Source: Pseudonocardia sp. DSM 110487
Lineage (GTDB): Bacteria > Actinomycetota > Actinomycetes > Mycobacteriales > Pseudonocardiaceae
NCBI RefSeq assembly: GCF_019468565.1
Contig: NZ_CP080521.1
Location: 5,766,001-5,830,000, forward strand
Direction of reading: 5' to 3'
DNA: 64,000 bases
Shown here piece after piece: positions 49,846 through 57,875 of the stretch. Made by a program: the position numbers and the translations under genes. Within the stretch, counting starts at the first letter, position 1; each line of letters starts with the position of its first letter. The notes below the pieces were generated by a model. The model ran no database searches, was not told the DNA's origin, and saw only the letters and a list, made by a program, of their open reading frames with translations.

Positions 49846-51195
49846 ATGTCCCCCAGCGCCGCGAACTCGCCGCGCCCCCGCTACGCGATCGTCGGCCTCG
49901 GTGGCCGCGCCCAGATATTCGTCGACGCCCTCACCGGGCCGCATGTCGACACGGCGCAGCTCGTCGCCTTCTGCGACGTCAACCAGACCCGGATGGACGT
50001 GCACAACCGCACCGTCGCCTCGCGCGGCCTGCCCACCGTCCCCACCTACAAGGCACCGGACTTCGGGCGGATGCTCGACGCGGAGCGCGTCGACACCGTG
50101 ATCGTCACCACCATCGACCGGACCCACGACGAGTACATCGTCGCCGCGCTGCGCGCCGGCCGGGACGTCATCACCGAGAAGCCGATGACCACCGACGCCC
50201 AGCGCTGCAGGCGGATCCTCGACGCACAGGCCGAGACCGGCCGCCAGGTCACGGTCACGTTCAACTACCGCTACAACCCGCTGCACGCGCGGGTCCGCGA
50301 GGTGATCGCGTCCGGGGCGATCGGCGAGATCGGCTCGGTGCACTTCGAATGGCTGCTCGACACCCGCCACGGCGCCGACTACTTCCGCCGCTGGCACCGC
50401 GACAAGGCCAACTCGGGCGGGCTCATGGTCCACAAGGCCACCCACCACTTCGACCTGGTCAACTGGTGGGTCGCCTCGTCCCCCGAAACCGTGTTCGGGC
50501 TCGGGCGCCTGTTCTTCTACGGCGACGAGAACGGCGGCAGGCGCGGTCTCGCCCGGCCCTACACCCGCGCGCACGGCGCCCAGGAGGCGGCCGACGACCC
50601 GTTCGCGCTGCACCTGGCCGGCAACGAGAAGATGACCGCGCTCTACCTCGACGCGGAGCACGAGGACGGCTACCACCGCGACCAGAACGTCTTCGGCGCA
50701 GGCGTCACGATCGAGGACGACATGGCCGTGGCGGTGCGCTACCGCAGCGGCGCCACGATGAGCTACCACCTCACGGCGTACTCGCCGTGGGAGGGCTACC
50801 GCGTCGCGTTCAACGGCAGCGCGGGCCGCCTCGAGCTCGACGTGATGGAGAACTCGTTCGTCGACCCCGGCACCGCGGGCACGGTGAAGGGCGAGGCCCT
50901 GCACGGCAGGCCGGGCACGGAGACGCGGCCGGAACCCGACCGCGGCGCCCGGCTCACCCTGCGCAAGCACTGGGAGAAGCCGGAGGATCTGGACCTCCCC
51001 GACACCAGCGGCGGTCACGGCGGCGGAGACGAGCGGATGCTCGCCGACATCTTCGGTGGCAAGGTCGTCGACGACCCGCTCGGGCGGGCGTCCACCCACC
51101 GCGACGGCGCGCTGTCGCTGCTCACCGGCCTCGCCGCCAACCGTTCGTTCGAGACCGGCCTGCCGGTACGGGCCGACGACATCCTGGAGCTCTGA
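49846..51195 (+). CDS. Gfo/Idh/MocA-family oxidoreductase
   Basis: This 449-residue NAD(P)-dependent sugar oxidoreductase has the Rossmann start YAIVGLGGRAQIFVDAL, the signature VITEKPMTTD with the conserved Lys, TFNYRYNPLHARVREVI, and KATHHFDLVNWW with active-site His residues. ATG 49846 with GGGAG upstream is chosen. Uronate isomerase starts 2 nt after its stop, so it likely oxidises or epimerises the imported sugar acid or its derivative. The exact reaction is unknown. Confidence 0.9.
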   Translation: MSPSAANSPRPRYAIVGLGGRAQIFVDALTGPHVDTAQLVAFCDVNQTRMDVHNRTVASRGLPTVPTYKAPDFGRMLDAERVDTVIVTTIDRTHDEYIVAALRAGRDVITEKPMTTDAQRCRRILDAQAETGRQVTVTFNYRYNPLHARVREVIASGAIGEIGSVHFEWLLDTRHGADYFRRWHRDKANSGGLMVHKATHHFDLVNWWVASSPETVFGLGRLFFYGDENGGRRGLARPYTRAHGAQEAADDPFALHLAGNEKMTALYLDAEHEDGYHRDQNVFGAGVTIEDDMAVAVRYRSGATMSYHLTAYSPWEGYRVAFNGSAGRLELDVMENSFVDPGTAGTVKGEALHGRPGTETRPEPDRGARLTLRKHWEKPEDLDLPDTSGGHGGGDERMLADIFGGKVVDDPLGRASTHRDGALSLLTGLAANRSFETGLPVRADDILEL

Positions 51196-51196
51196 C

Positions 51197-52621
51197 ATGG
51201 CCGTTCGACCGCTTCAGCTCGACGACGACCGCATCCTGCCCACCGACCCGGGCGTGCGGGCCATCGCCCGCGAGATCTTCGGCGCCGTCCGCGACCTGCC
51301 GCTGATCAGCATGCACGGCCACGTCGAGGCGTCCGTACTGGCCGACGACGAGCCGTTCGGAGACCCGGCACAGCTGCTCGTGGTGCCCGACCACTACGTC
51401 ACCCGCATGCTCGTCTCCCAGGGCGTCCGGCTGGAGGAGCTCGGCGTGCCCCGCCGCGACGGCGGGCCCGTCGAGACCGACGGCCGGGCGATCTGGCGGC
51501 GGTTCTGCGCGGGCTGGCACCTGTTCCGCGGAACGCCGTCGCGGTTCTGGCTGGAGCAGGAGCTGCACGACGTGTTCGGCGTGAACGTCCAGCCGTCGCG
51601 TGAGACGGCGGACGCGATCTACGACCAGATCGCGGCGTGCATCGCGCGTCCCGAGTTCCGGCCACGGGCGCTGTTCGACCGCTTCAACCTGGAGATCCTC
51701 GCCACCACCGACGCTCCGGCCAGCACGCTCGACGCGCACGCCGCGATCGCGGCGTCGGAATGGGGCGGGCGGGTCGTGCCGACCTTCCGCCCCGACGCGC
51801 TGGTGCACCTGCACCGGCCCACGTGGAAGCGGGACGTCGAGGAGCTCGGGGAGGTCGCGGGCACCGCCGTCGACACCTACGCCGGCTACCTCGCCGCCCT
51901 GGAGCAGCGGCGCGAGCACTTCACACGCCTCGGAGCGCTCGCCACCGACCACGGCCACACCACCGCCGACACCACGCCCCTCGACCGGGCCGACGCCGAG
52001 CGGATCTACGCCGCCGCACTCGCCGGGTCGGTGGACGCGGCCGCCGGCGACGCGTTCGCCGCGCACATGCTGTTCGAGATGGCGCGGATGAGCCGCGACG
52101 ACGGCCTCGTCATGCAGATCCACCCGGGCGTCATGCGCAACCACCACCCGGACGTCCACGACGCCTTCGGGCCGGACAGGGGCTTCGACATCCCGCTGCC
52201 CGTCGACTTCGCCCGCGGACTGCGCCCGATGCTCACCGCCTTCGGCACCGACCCCGGCTTCCGGTGCGTGGTCTTCACGATCGACGAGACCACCTACTCC
52301 CGCGAGCTCGCGCCACTCGCGGGCGTCTACCCGTCGATGCGGCTGGGCGTCCCGTGGTGGTTCCTCGACAGCCCGCATGCCATGCGGCGCTTCCGCGAGG
52401 CCGTCACCGAGACCGCGGGCTTCTACAACACGGCAGGCTTCGTCGACGACACGAGAGCCTTCGCCTCGATCCCCGCGAGACACGACCTGGCCCGCCGGGT
52501 GGACGCGGGCTACCTGGCCCAACTGGTGGCGAACGGCCAGCTGAGCACGGACGAGGCCCTGGAGACGGCGGTGGACCTGAGCACGACGATCCCCCGCGAG
52601 GCCTACGCCCCGCGCGCCTGA
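51197..52621 (+). CDS. uxaC: Uronate isomerase family protein (UxaC)
   Basis: This 474-residue amidohydrolase-superfamily isomerase would turn glucuronate into fructuronate or galacturonate into tagaturonate. It shows the first metal pair in SMHGHV, PTFRPDALVHLH, MQIHPGVMRNHHP and FVDDTRAFASIPARHD. Length is usual. Note HGH where many UxaC have HCH. It starts 2 nt after the MocA-family gene and belongs to the same operon. Family A palindrome copy 2 follows. Confidence 0.9.
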   Translation: MAVRPLQLDDDRILPTDPGVRAIAREIFGAVRDLPLISMHGHVEASVLADDEPFGDPAQLLVVPDHYVTRMLVSQGVRLEELGVPRRDGGPVETDGRAIWRRFCAGWHLFRGTPSRFWLEQELHDVFGVNVQPSRETADAIYDQIAACIARPEFRPRALFDRFNLEILATTDAPASTLDAHAAIAASEWGGRVVPTFRPDALVHLHRPTWKRDVEELGEVAGTAVDTYAGYLAALEQRREHFTRLGALATDHGHTTADTTPLDRADAERIYAAALAGSVDAAAGDAFAAHMLFEMARMSRDDGLVMQIHPGVMRNHHPDVHDAFGPDRGFDIPLPVDFARGLRPMLTAFGTDPGFRCVVFTIDETTYSRELAPLAGVYPSMRLGVPWWFLDSPHAMRRFREAVTETAGFYNTAGFVDDTRAFASIPARHDLARRVDAGYLAQLVANGQLSTDEALETAVDLSTTIPREAYAPRA

Positions 52622-52628
52622 GCCCGAA

Positions 52629-52704
52629 CCGACTTCACACACCGTCCCCGGGCTTCACACAAGGCGGGCCTTGTGTGAAGCCGGGGCTGGGTGTGTGAAG
52701 TCGG
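52629..52704. repeat. Nested palindrome family A, copy 2
   Basis: Outer arms CCGACTTCACACAC (52629-52642) and 52691-52704 are perfect complements. The inner arms GCTTCACACAAGGC (52652-52665) and 52668-52681 are also perfect. It lies between uxaC and the AbiEi-like gene. Confidence 0.85.
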
Positions 52705-52756
52705 CAAGATCTCCCGTTCGGGCCCGCGGACGACGCCTGCCGGGGATGCTCGGGCC

Positions 52757-53668
52757 GTGGAACTGACCTCCCGAGCGCAGTGGATCTCCGCCGGATTCTC
52801 CGACGACGAGCTGCGCGCATTGGTGCGGGCCGGCCGGCTCACGCCCGTGCGTCGCGGCAGCTACGTGCAGGGTGGCTTGCCGGAGGACGTCCTGGCCCGG
52901 CACGTCCTGCAGATCCGGGCTGCGTCGAATGAGCTGGCGGGCGACGCGGTGATCAGCCACCTCTCCGCGGCGGTGCTGCACGGGCTGCGGATCTGGGGTG
53001 TCCGGCTCGACCGCGTTCACGTGACCCGCCGCAGGCCCACCGGTGGCCGATGCGGCGCCCTCGTCCACGTGCACTCCGCAGGCCTGGACCCGGCCGAGAT
53101 CGTCCTGATCGGAGGGCTGCCGGTCACGTCGCTCGCGCGGACGGTCGCCGACCTCGGGCGGATGCTGGTCTTCGAGAAGGCCGTGGTGTGCTGCGACTCC
53201 GCGATGTTCCACGAGCGGCCCGACCGCGTCGAGGTGGCGGACGTCCTGGACGTGCTCGACCACGAGCCGCGCCGCCCCGGCAGCCGGGCGGCTCGCCGGA
53301 TGCTCGAGTTCTCGACCGCCCTCAGCGAGAGCGTCGGCGAGTCGCGCAGCCGCGTGGCGATCGCGGCAGCCGGCCTGCCTCCGCCGGTCCTGCAATGGGA
53401 GGTGCACGCGGCGGCCACGGGCGCCTTCATCGGACGCGTGGACATGGGGTGGCCGAAGCAGCGGACGATCGGCGAGTTCGACGGCCTCGTCAAGTACGGG
53501 CGCACGCTCCGCCCCGGCCAGGACATCGCCGAGGTACTCGTGGCGGAAAAGATCCGCGAGGACGTCCTGCGCGACGAGGACCTCGGTGTCGTCCGCTGGA
53601 TCTGGGAGGATCTCACCGACTTCGCCCCGACGGCGAGACGCATCCGCGCCCGATTCCGCGCCTCCTGA
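52757..53668 (+). CDS. AbiEi-antitoxin-like / restriction-fold (DUF559-like) protein
   Basis: This 303-residue protein opens with a winged helix and the pattern LVRAGRLTPVRRGSYVQGGLPE seen in type IV AbiEi-like antitoxins, then a middle domain (VISHLSAAVLHGLRIWGVRLDRVHVTRR). The last 90 residues resemble a PD-(D/E)XK-like domain: GRVDMGWPKQRTIGEFDGLVKYG. Actinomycetes carry many such orphans. No toxin (AbiEii) gene is adjacent. It is bracketed by family A palindromes. Function unknown. Confidence 0.75.
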   Translation: MELTSRAQWISAGFSDDELRALVRAGRLTPVRRGSYVQGGLPEDVLARHVLQIRAASNELAGDAVISHLSAAVLHGLRIWGVRLDRVHVTRRRPTGGRCGALVHVHSAGLDPAEIVLIGGLPVTSLARTVADLGRMLVFEKAVVCCDSAMFHERPDRVEVADVLDVLDHEPRRPGSRAARRMLEFSTALSESVGESRSRVAIAAAGLPPPVLQWEVHAAATGAFIGRVDMGWPKQRTIGEFDGLVKYGRTLRPGQDIAEVLVAEKIREDVLRDEDLGVVRWIWEDLTDFAPTARRIRARFRAS

Positions 53669-53742
53669 CGACTTCACAGACCCTGCCCCGGCTTCACACA
53701 GGGCCGGCCTTGTGTGAAGCGGCCGCTCGGTGTGTGAAGTCG
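53669..53742. repeat. Nested palindrome family A, copy 3
   Basis: Outer boxes CGACTTCACA (53669-53678) and TGTGAAGTCG (53733-53742), inner boxes GCTTCACACA (53691-53700) and TGTGTGAAGC (53711-53720). The boxes are conserved while the intervening segments differ from the other copies. It begins 1 nt after the AbiEi-like stop. Confidence 0.82.
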
Positions 53743-53806
53743 GGCGAAGAGGCCGTATCAGTGGGCGTGATCGGTTCGTCCTCCTCCCATACACGGGAGG
53801 TGCGCC

Positions 53807-55222
53807 ATGTCCGTCCTCGTCATCGGTGGTGGGTTGAACGGCCTGGTCACCGCTCTGCTCCTGGCCAGGGACGGGCACCGGGTCACGGTGCTCGAGCGCG
53901 ACCCGGCCGAGCCGCCCGAGCCGGACGTGGCGTGGGAGGTCTGGCAGCGGCGTGGCTGCGGCCAGTTCCGGCTGCCGCACTACATGCAGGCGCGGTTCCG
54001 GCACCTGCTCGAGGCCGAGCTGCCCGACGTGGCCGACGCCCTCGTCGCGGCAGGGGCCTTGCGCTACGACGTGCTCGCGTCGCTGGCGGCCGCGGTCAGC
54101 GGTGGCGCCCGCGAGGGCGACGACCGCTACGCGACGCTCACCGCGCGCCGGCCGGTGCTGGAGGCCGTCGTGGCCCGGACGGCGGCCGCGGAGCCAGGGG
54201 TGCGGATCCGGCGCGGCACGACCGTGCGCGCGCTGATCGCGGGGCAGCCCGCGGTGCCGGGCGTACCCCATGCGGTTGGCGTGGTGACCGCCGACGGCGA
54301 GGAACTGCGCGCCGATCTCGTCGTCGACGCGAGCGGGCGCAACTCGTCGCTGCCCACGCTGCTCGCCACGATGGGCACAGCTCCGCCCGCCGACGAGCAG
54401 GAGGAGGGCGGTTTCGTCTACTACTGCCGGCACTTCGCAGGCCCCGGTCCGATGCCGGAGCTGCGCGGGCCCGTGCAGCAGTGGTACGACTCGGTGACGA
54501 TCCTGACGCTGCCCGCGGACAACGGCACCTGGTCGGTGACGATCGTCGGAAGCTCCCGCGACAAGCAGCTGCGCGCGCTGCGCGAACTCGACCGGTGGAC
54601 CGCGGTGGTGCGCTCCTACCCGCTCGCCGCGCACTGGATCGACGCGGAGCCGATCAGCGGCGTCGACGCCTTCGGAGGTCCGGGAGATCGCCTGCGCCGC
54701 CTCGTGGTCGACGGCAGGCCGATCGTCACCGGGCTGCTCGCGGTCGGCGACGCGGCGGCGTTCACCAACCCGTCGCTGGGGCGCGGGGCGAGCATCGGGC
54801 TGCTGCACGTGCTGCGGCTGCGCGAGCTGCTCCGCTCGATCGACGGGGCCGACCCGTACGAGGTGGCGCTGCGGTGGGCGGAGGACACCGCCACGGCCGT
54901 CGAGCCCTGGTACCGGGCGACGGTCAGCACCTCGCGCTCCCGGCTCGCCGACATCGAGAGCGATCGGACGGGCGTCCCGGCCCCGCCCGACGACCGCTGG
55001 GCGCTGGCGAAGGCGATGTCGGCCGGGACGAGGCGGGACCCGGACGTGCTGCGGATGCAGCTGGAGATCGCCGGCATGCTAGCGCTCCCGCCCGAGGTCT
55101 TCGGCAGAGAAGGCGCGATCGACCGCGTGCTGGCGGCCGGCGGTAGCGCCCCGCGCTACCCGCTACCCGGCCCGGACCGGGATGCACTGCTGACCACGGC
55201 AGGCCTGGCCGTACCGGCGTAG
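53807..55222 (+). CDS. FAD-dependent oxidoreductase (halogenase/geranylgeranyl-reductase-like)
   Basis: This 471-residue flavoprotein has VLVIGGGLNGLVTALLLARDGHRVTVLERD as FAD-binding start, RADLVVDASGRNSSLP, and GLLAVGDAAAFTNPSLGRGASIGLLHVLRL as the second FAD motif. It belongs to the PHBH-like superfamily of monooxygenases, without an identified substrate. GGGAGG precedes ATG 53807. It is a lone gene between two family A palindromes. Confidence 0.85.
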   Translation: MSVLVIGGGLNGLVTALLLARDGHRVTVLERDPAEPPEPDVAWEVWQRRGCGQFRLPHYMQARFRHLLEAELPDVADALVAAGALRYDVLASLAAAVSGGAREGDDRYATLTARRPVLEAVVARTAAAEPGVRIRRGTTVRALIAGQPAVPGVPHAVGVVTADGEELRADLVVDASGRNSSLPTLLATMGTAPPADEQEEGGFVYYCRHFAGPGPMPELRGPVQQWYDSVTILTLPADNGTWSVTIVGSSRDKQLRALRELDRWTAVVRSYPLAAHWIDAEPISGVDAFGGPGDRLRRLVVDGRPIVTGLLAVGDAAAFTNPSLGRGASIGLLHVLRLRELLRSIDGADPYEVALRWAEDTATAVEPWYRATVSTSRSRLADIESDRTGVPAPPDDRWALAKAMSAGTRRDPDVLRMQLEIAGMLALPPEVFGREGAIDRVLAAGGSAPRYPLPGPDRDALLTTAGLAVPA

Positions 55223-55227
55223 GCACC

Positions 55228-55297
55228 ACTTCACACACTCCGCACCGACTTCACACAGGGCCGGCCTTGTGCGAAGTAGGTGCAGGGTGTGTGAAGT
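55228..55297. repeat. Nested palindrome family A, copy 4
   Basis: Outer boxes ACTTCACACAC (55228-55238) and GTGTGTGAAGT (55287-55297) are perfect. The inner arm GCACCGACTTCACACA (55242-55257) pairs with 55268-55283 with two mismatches. It separates the flavoprotein and the convergent fructuronate-reductase-like gene. Confidence 0.82.
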
Positions 55298-55299
55298 CG

Positions 55300-56745
55300 T
55301 CAGATGGCCGTGGCCGCGGCCACGCCGCCTTTCGTCAGGGCCTCCAGTGAGTCCGTCACCAAGTCGCGGAACCTTTCGTTCGCCGGGAGCTCCGACCCGA
55401 AGACCTCCTCCAGCGACAGGAGGGCCTCCACCACCGCCTCCGGCGTCGCGGCGTCGGCGGTGAGCTCCCGGAGACGGCCGGCCATTGGGTCGTCCACGGT
55501 CTGCGCGGTCCAGACGTAGCGCATCCACGCCGCGACGCCCAGGCAGGCGAACCGAGGCTCGGCACCGCGGGCGAGACCGTCGGCGATCGTGCCGAGCAGG
55601 CGCTGCGGGAGCTTCTGGGTGCCGTCCATCGCGATCTGGACGGTGCGGTGGCGCAGTGCCGGGTTGTGGAAGCGCTCGACGAGTTCCCGCTGGTAGGCGG
55701 CCACGTCGAAGCCATCGGGGACGGCCAGCGTCGGCTCGACGTCGTCGGCCATCAGGTGTGCGACGACGCCCGCGATGCCCGGGTCGGCCATCGCGTCGGC
55801 CACGTGCTCGTGCCCGGCCAGTGCGCCGAGGTAGGCGAGGGTGGAGTGGCTGCCGTTGAGCAGGCGCAGCTTCATCGCCTCGTACGGCGCGACATCCGAG
55901 GTGAGCACGGCGCCGGCGCGCTCCCACGCCGGACGGCCCGCGGCGAAGTGGTCCTCCACCACCCACTGCCGGAACGGCTCGGTGACCACCACCCCGCGGT
56001 CCTCGAACCCCAGCAGCCGGGCGACCTCGGCGCGGTCGTCGTCGGTGGTGGCCGGGACGATCCGGTCGACCATCGAGGACGGGAACGACACCGACTCGGC
56101 GATCCAGGACGCGAGGGAGTCGCCGCCGGGGATGGCGGCGCAGAAGTCCGTGACGAGCCCACGCAGCACCTCGCCATTGGCAGGCAGGTTGTCGCAGGAC
56201 AGCAGCGTGATCGGGCCGGCGTCGGCGGCGCGGCGGGCCTGCAGGCCGCGCACCAGCTGCCCCACCACCGTGCGCGGCAGAGCCTCACCGGCGAGGTCGG
56301 CGGCGACGTCCGGATCGGTGCGACGCAGCCTGCCGGTGGCCGGGTCGTGCCGGTAGCCCTTCTCGGTGACCGTGAGGGTGACGATCCGGGTGGCGGGTGC
56401 GGCGAGCAGCGCCTGCAACCGCTCCCACTCCTCCGCCGCGAAGAGCAGGTCGCGCACGGCGCCCGCCACGCGCAGCGACGTTTCCGGGCCGCGGACGAGC
56501 ACCGAGTAGAGCCCGTCCTGGGGCCGCAGCTGGTCGAGCACGCCGCGGCTCCGCTGGGTGACGCCGCAGATGCCCCAGTCACCACCCGCGGCGGCCACCG
56601 CCTCCTCGGTGAAGACCGCCTGGTGGGCGCGGTGGAAGGCGCCGATGCCCAGGTGGACGATGCCGACCCCGATGGCGCGCGGGTCGACGAGCGGGCGCTG
56701 CGCGGCCGGCAGGTCGCCGAGCGCGGCGAGAGCGAGACGCGCCAT
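55300..56745 (-). CDS. uxuB: Mannitol dehydrogenase family, fructuronate reductase-like (UxuB)
   Basis: This 481-residue NAD-dependent polyol/uronate reductase has the N-terminal GVGIVHLGIGAFHRAHQAVF, LSCDNLPANGEVLRG, SFPSSMVDRIVPATT and the active-site MKLRLLNGSHSTLAYLG. It would reduce fructuronate to mannonate (or tagaturonate to altronate), the step after uronate isomerase. Mannitol 2-dehydrogenase activity is an alternative. ATG overlaps the lacI stop (TGATG). The following dehydratase (UxuA) is not in this window. Confidence 0.9.
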   Translation of the reverse strand: MARLALAALGDLPAAQRPLVDPRAIGVGIVHLGIGAFHRAHQAVFTEEAVAAAGGDWGICGVTQRSRGVLDQLRPQDGLYSVLVRGPETSLRVAGAVRDLLFAAEEWERLQALLAAPATRIVTLTVTEKGYRHDPATGRLRRTDPDVAADLAGEALPRTVVGQLVRGLQARRAADAGPITLLSCDNLPANGEVLRGLVTDFCAAIPGGDSLASWIAESVSFPSSMVDRIVPATTDDDRAEVARLLGFEDRGVVVTEPFRQWVVEDHFAAGRPAWERAGAVLTSDVAPYEAMKLRLLNGSHSTLAYLGALAGHEHVADAMADPGIAGVVAHLMADDVEPTLAVPDGFDVAAYQRELVERFHNPALRHRTVQIAMDGTQKLPQRLLGTIADGLARGAEPRFACLGVAAWMRYVWTAQTVDDPMAGRLRELTADAATPEAVVEALLSLEEVFGSELPANERFRDLVTDSLEALTKGGVAAATAI

Positions 56746-57764
56746 CACCGGCCCGCCAGCACGCGAGCCGAACCCGAGCCCTGCCGAGGCGGAGCCGTTG
56801 TGGACCGCACGATCAGCTGGGTGGGGAGCCAGCGGTGCGTGGCCTCCGGCTCGTCCCCCGCATCCAGCCCGTCGAGCAGCAGGTCGACAGCGGCCCGACC
56901 GGCCGCCTCCATCGGCATCCGCACGGTGGTGAGCGGCACCGTGGTCATCGACGACATCTCGATGTCGTCGTACCCGACCACGCTGATGTCCTCCGGCACC
57001 GCCACCCCGCGGGCGGCGAGCCGGTTGAGCACGCCCACGGCCATCAGGTCGTTGAAGGCGAGGATCGCGGTGACGCCGCGGGCGAGCGCGAGGTCGGCGG
57101 CCTGCACCCCGCCCTGGAACGTGGGCGGGAACGGGCCGAGCTCGACGGTCTCGACGTCGCACGCGGGAGCCGCGGCACGCAGGCCGCGCAAGCGCTGGTC
57201 CCCCGCCCACGACGCCGGCGGCCCGGCCAGGTGGGCGACGCGCCGGTGGCCGAGCGCCGCGAGGTGCTCGACGGCCTGGCGGGCGCCGTCGGCCGAGTCC
57301 ATGAGCACGGCGGGCAGGCCGGCCTCGTCGCGGTTGACCAGCACCAGCGGGGTGGAGCCCACCAGCCGCTCCAGCTGGGCGGGCTGCATCCGGGGCGAGC
57401 AGAGCACGACGCCGTCCACCTGCTTGGCCATCGCGCCGACGACCTCGGCCTCGACGCGCGGGTCCTCCGCGGCGTCGGCGAGGAAGACGACGTGCCGCAC
57501 CTCGCGAGCCCGTGCCGTGCAGCCCTTGAGCATCGCCGAGAAGAACGGGTTGGCGACGTCGGGAACGACCACCCCGATGTTGCCGGTCTTACCGGTGACG
57601 AGCCCGCGCGCCGCCCTGTTCGGCTGGTAGCCGAGCTCCTCGGCCACCTGCAGGACCTTGCGGCGCGTCGCGGCGTTCACCATGTCGGGCACCGTGAACG
57701 CCCGGGACACGGTGGACACCGAGACGTCGGCACCCTTCGCCACCTCGTGGATCGTGACCGCCAT
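56745..57764 (-). CDS. LacI-family transcriptional repressor
   Basis: This 339-residue repressor has the N-terminal helix-turn-helix TIHEVAKGADVSVSTVSRAFTVPDMVNAATRRKV and hinge YQPNRAARGL, then a ribose-binding-like effector domain with GNIGVVVPDVANPFFS. ATG 57764 is used; ATG 57812 would cover the operator. Its promoter carries CTGCAA-ACCA-TTGCAG, identical in arms to the site before the transporter/MocA operons. Effector is likely an uronate or a fructuronate derivative. Confidence 0.93.
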   Translation of the reverse strand: MAVTIHEVAKGADVSVSTVSRAFTVPDMVNAATRRKVLQVAEELGYQPNRAARGLVTGKTGNIGVVVPDVANPFFSAMLKGCTARAREVRHVVFLADAAEDPRVEAEVVGAMAKQVDGVVLCSPRMQPAQLERLVGSTPLVLVNRDEAGLPAVLMDSADGARQAVEHLAALGHRRVAHLAGPPASWAGDQRLRGLRAAAPACDVETVELGPFPPTFQGGVQAADLALARGVTAILAFNDLMAVGVLNRLAARGVAVPEDISVVGYDDIEMSSMTTVPLTTVRMPMEAAGRAAVDLLLDGLDAGDEPEATHRWLPTQLIVRSTTAPPRQGSGSARVLAGR

Positions 57765-57793
57765 GCTGCTCCGTTCGCCCGGCTGAGCACAGC

Positions 57794-57809
57794 CTGCAAA
57801 CCATTGCAG
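57794..57809. promoter_or_regulatory. LacI-type operator, CTGCAA-N4-TTGCAG (autoregulatory)
   Basis: CTGCAA-ACCA-TTGCAG lies 30 nt upstream of the lacI-family ATG. It has the same 6-bp arms and 4-nt spacer as the site at 49806-49821. Confidence 0.75.
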
Positions 57810-57820
57810 CAAGTGTCAAG

Positions 57821-57838
57821 AACGCAAGCGCTTACGTT
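57821..57838. promoter_or_regulatory. Second LacI/GalR-like dyad
   Basis: AACG-CAAGCGCTTA-CGTT has the perfect core AAGCGCTT typical of LacI/GalR operators, with matching outer AACG/CGTT. It lies 12 nt from the CTGCAA site; it may bind a second regulator or a second dimer. Confidence 0.5.
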
Positions 57839-57875
57839 ATCCGCAGGTCGAGCAGCGCGCGGCCCAGCGCAGGCC

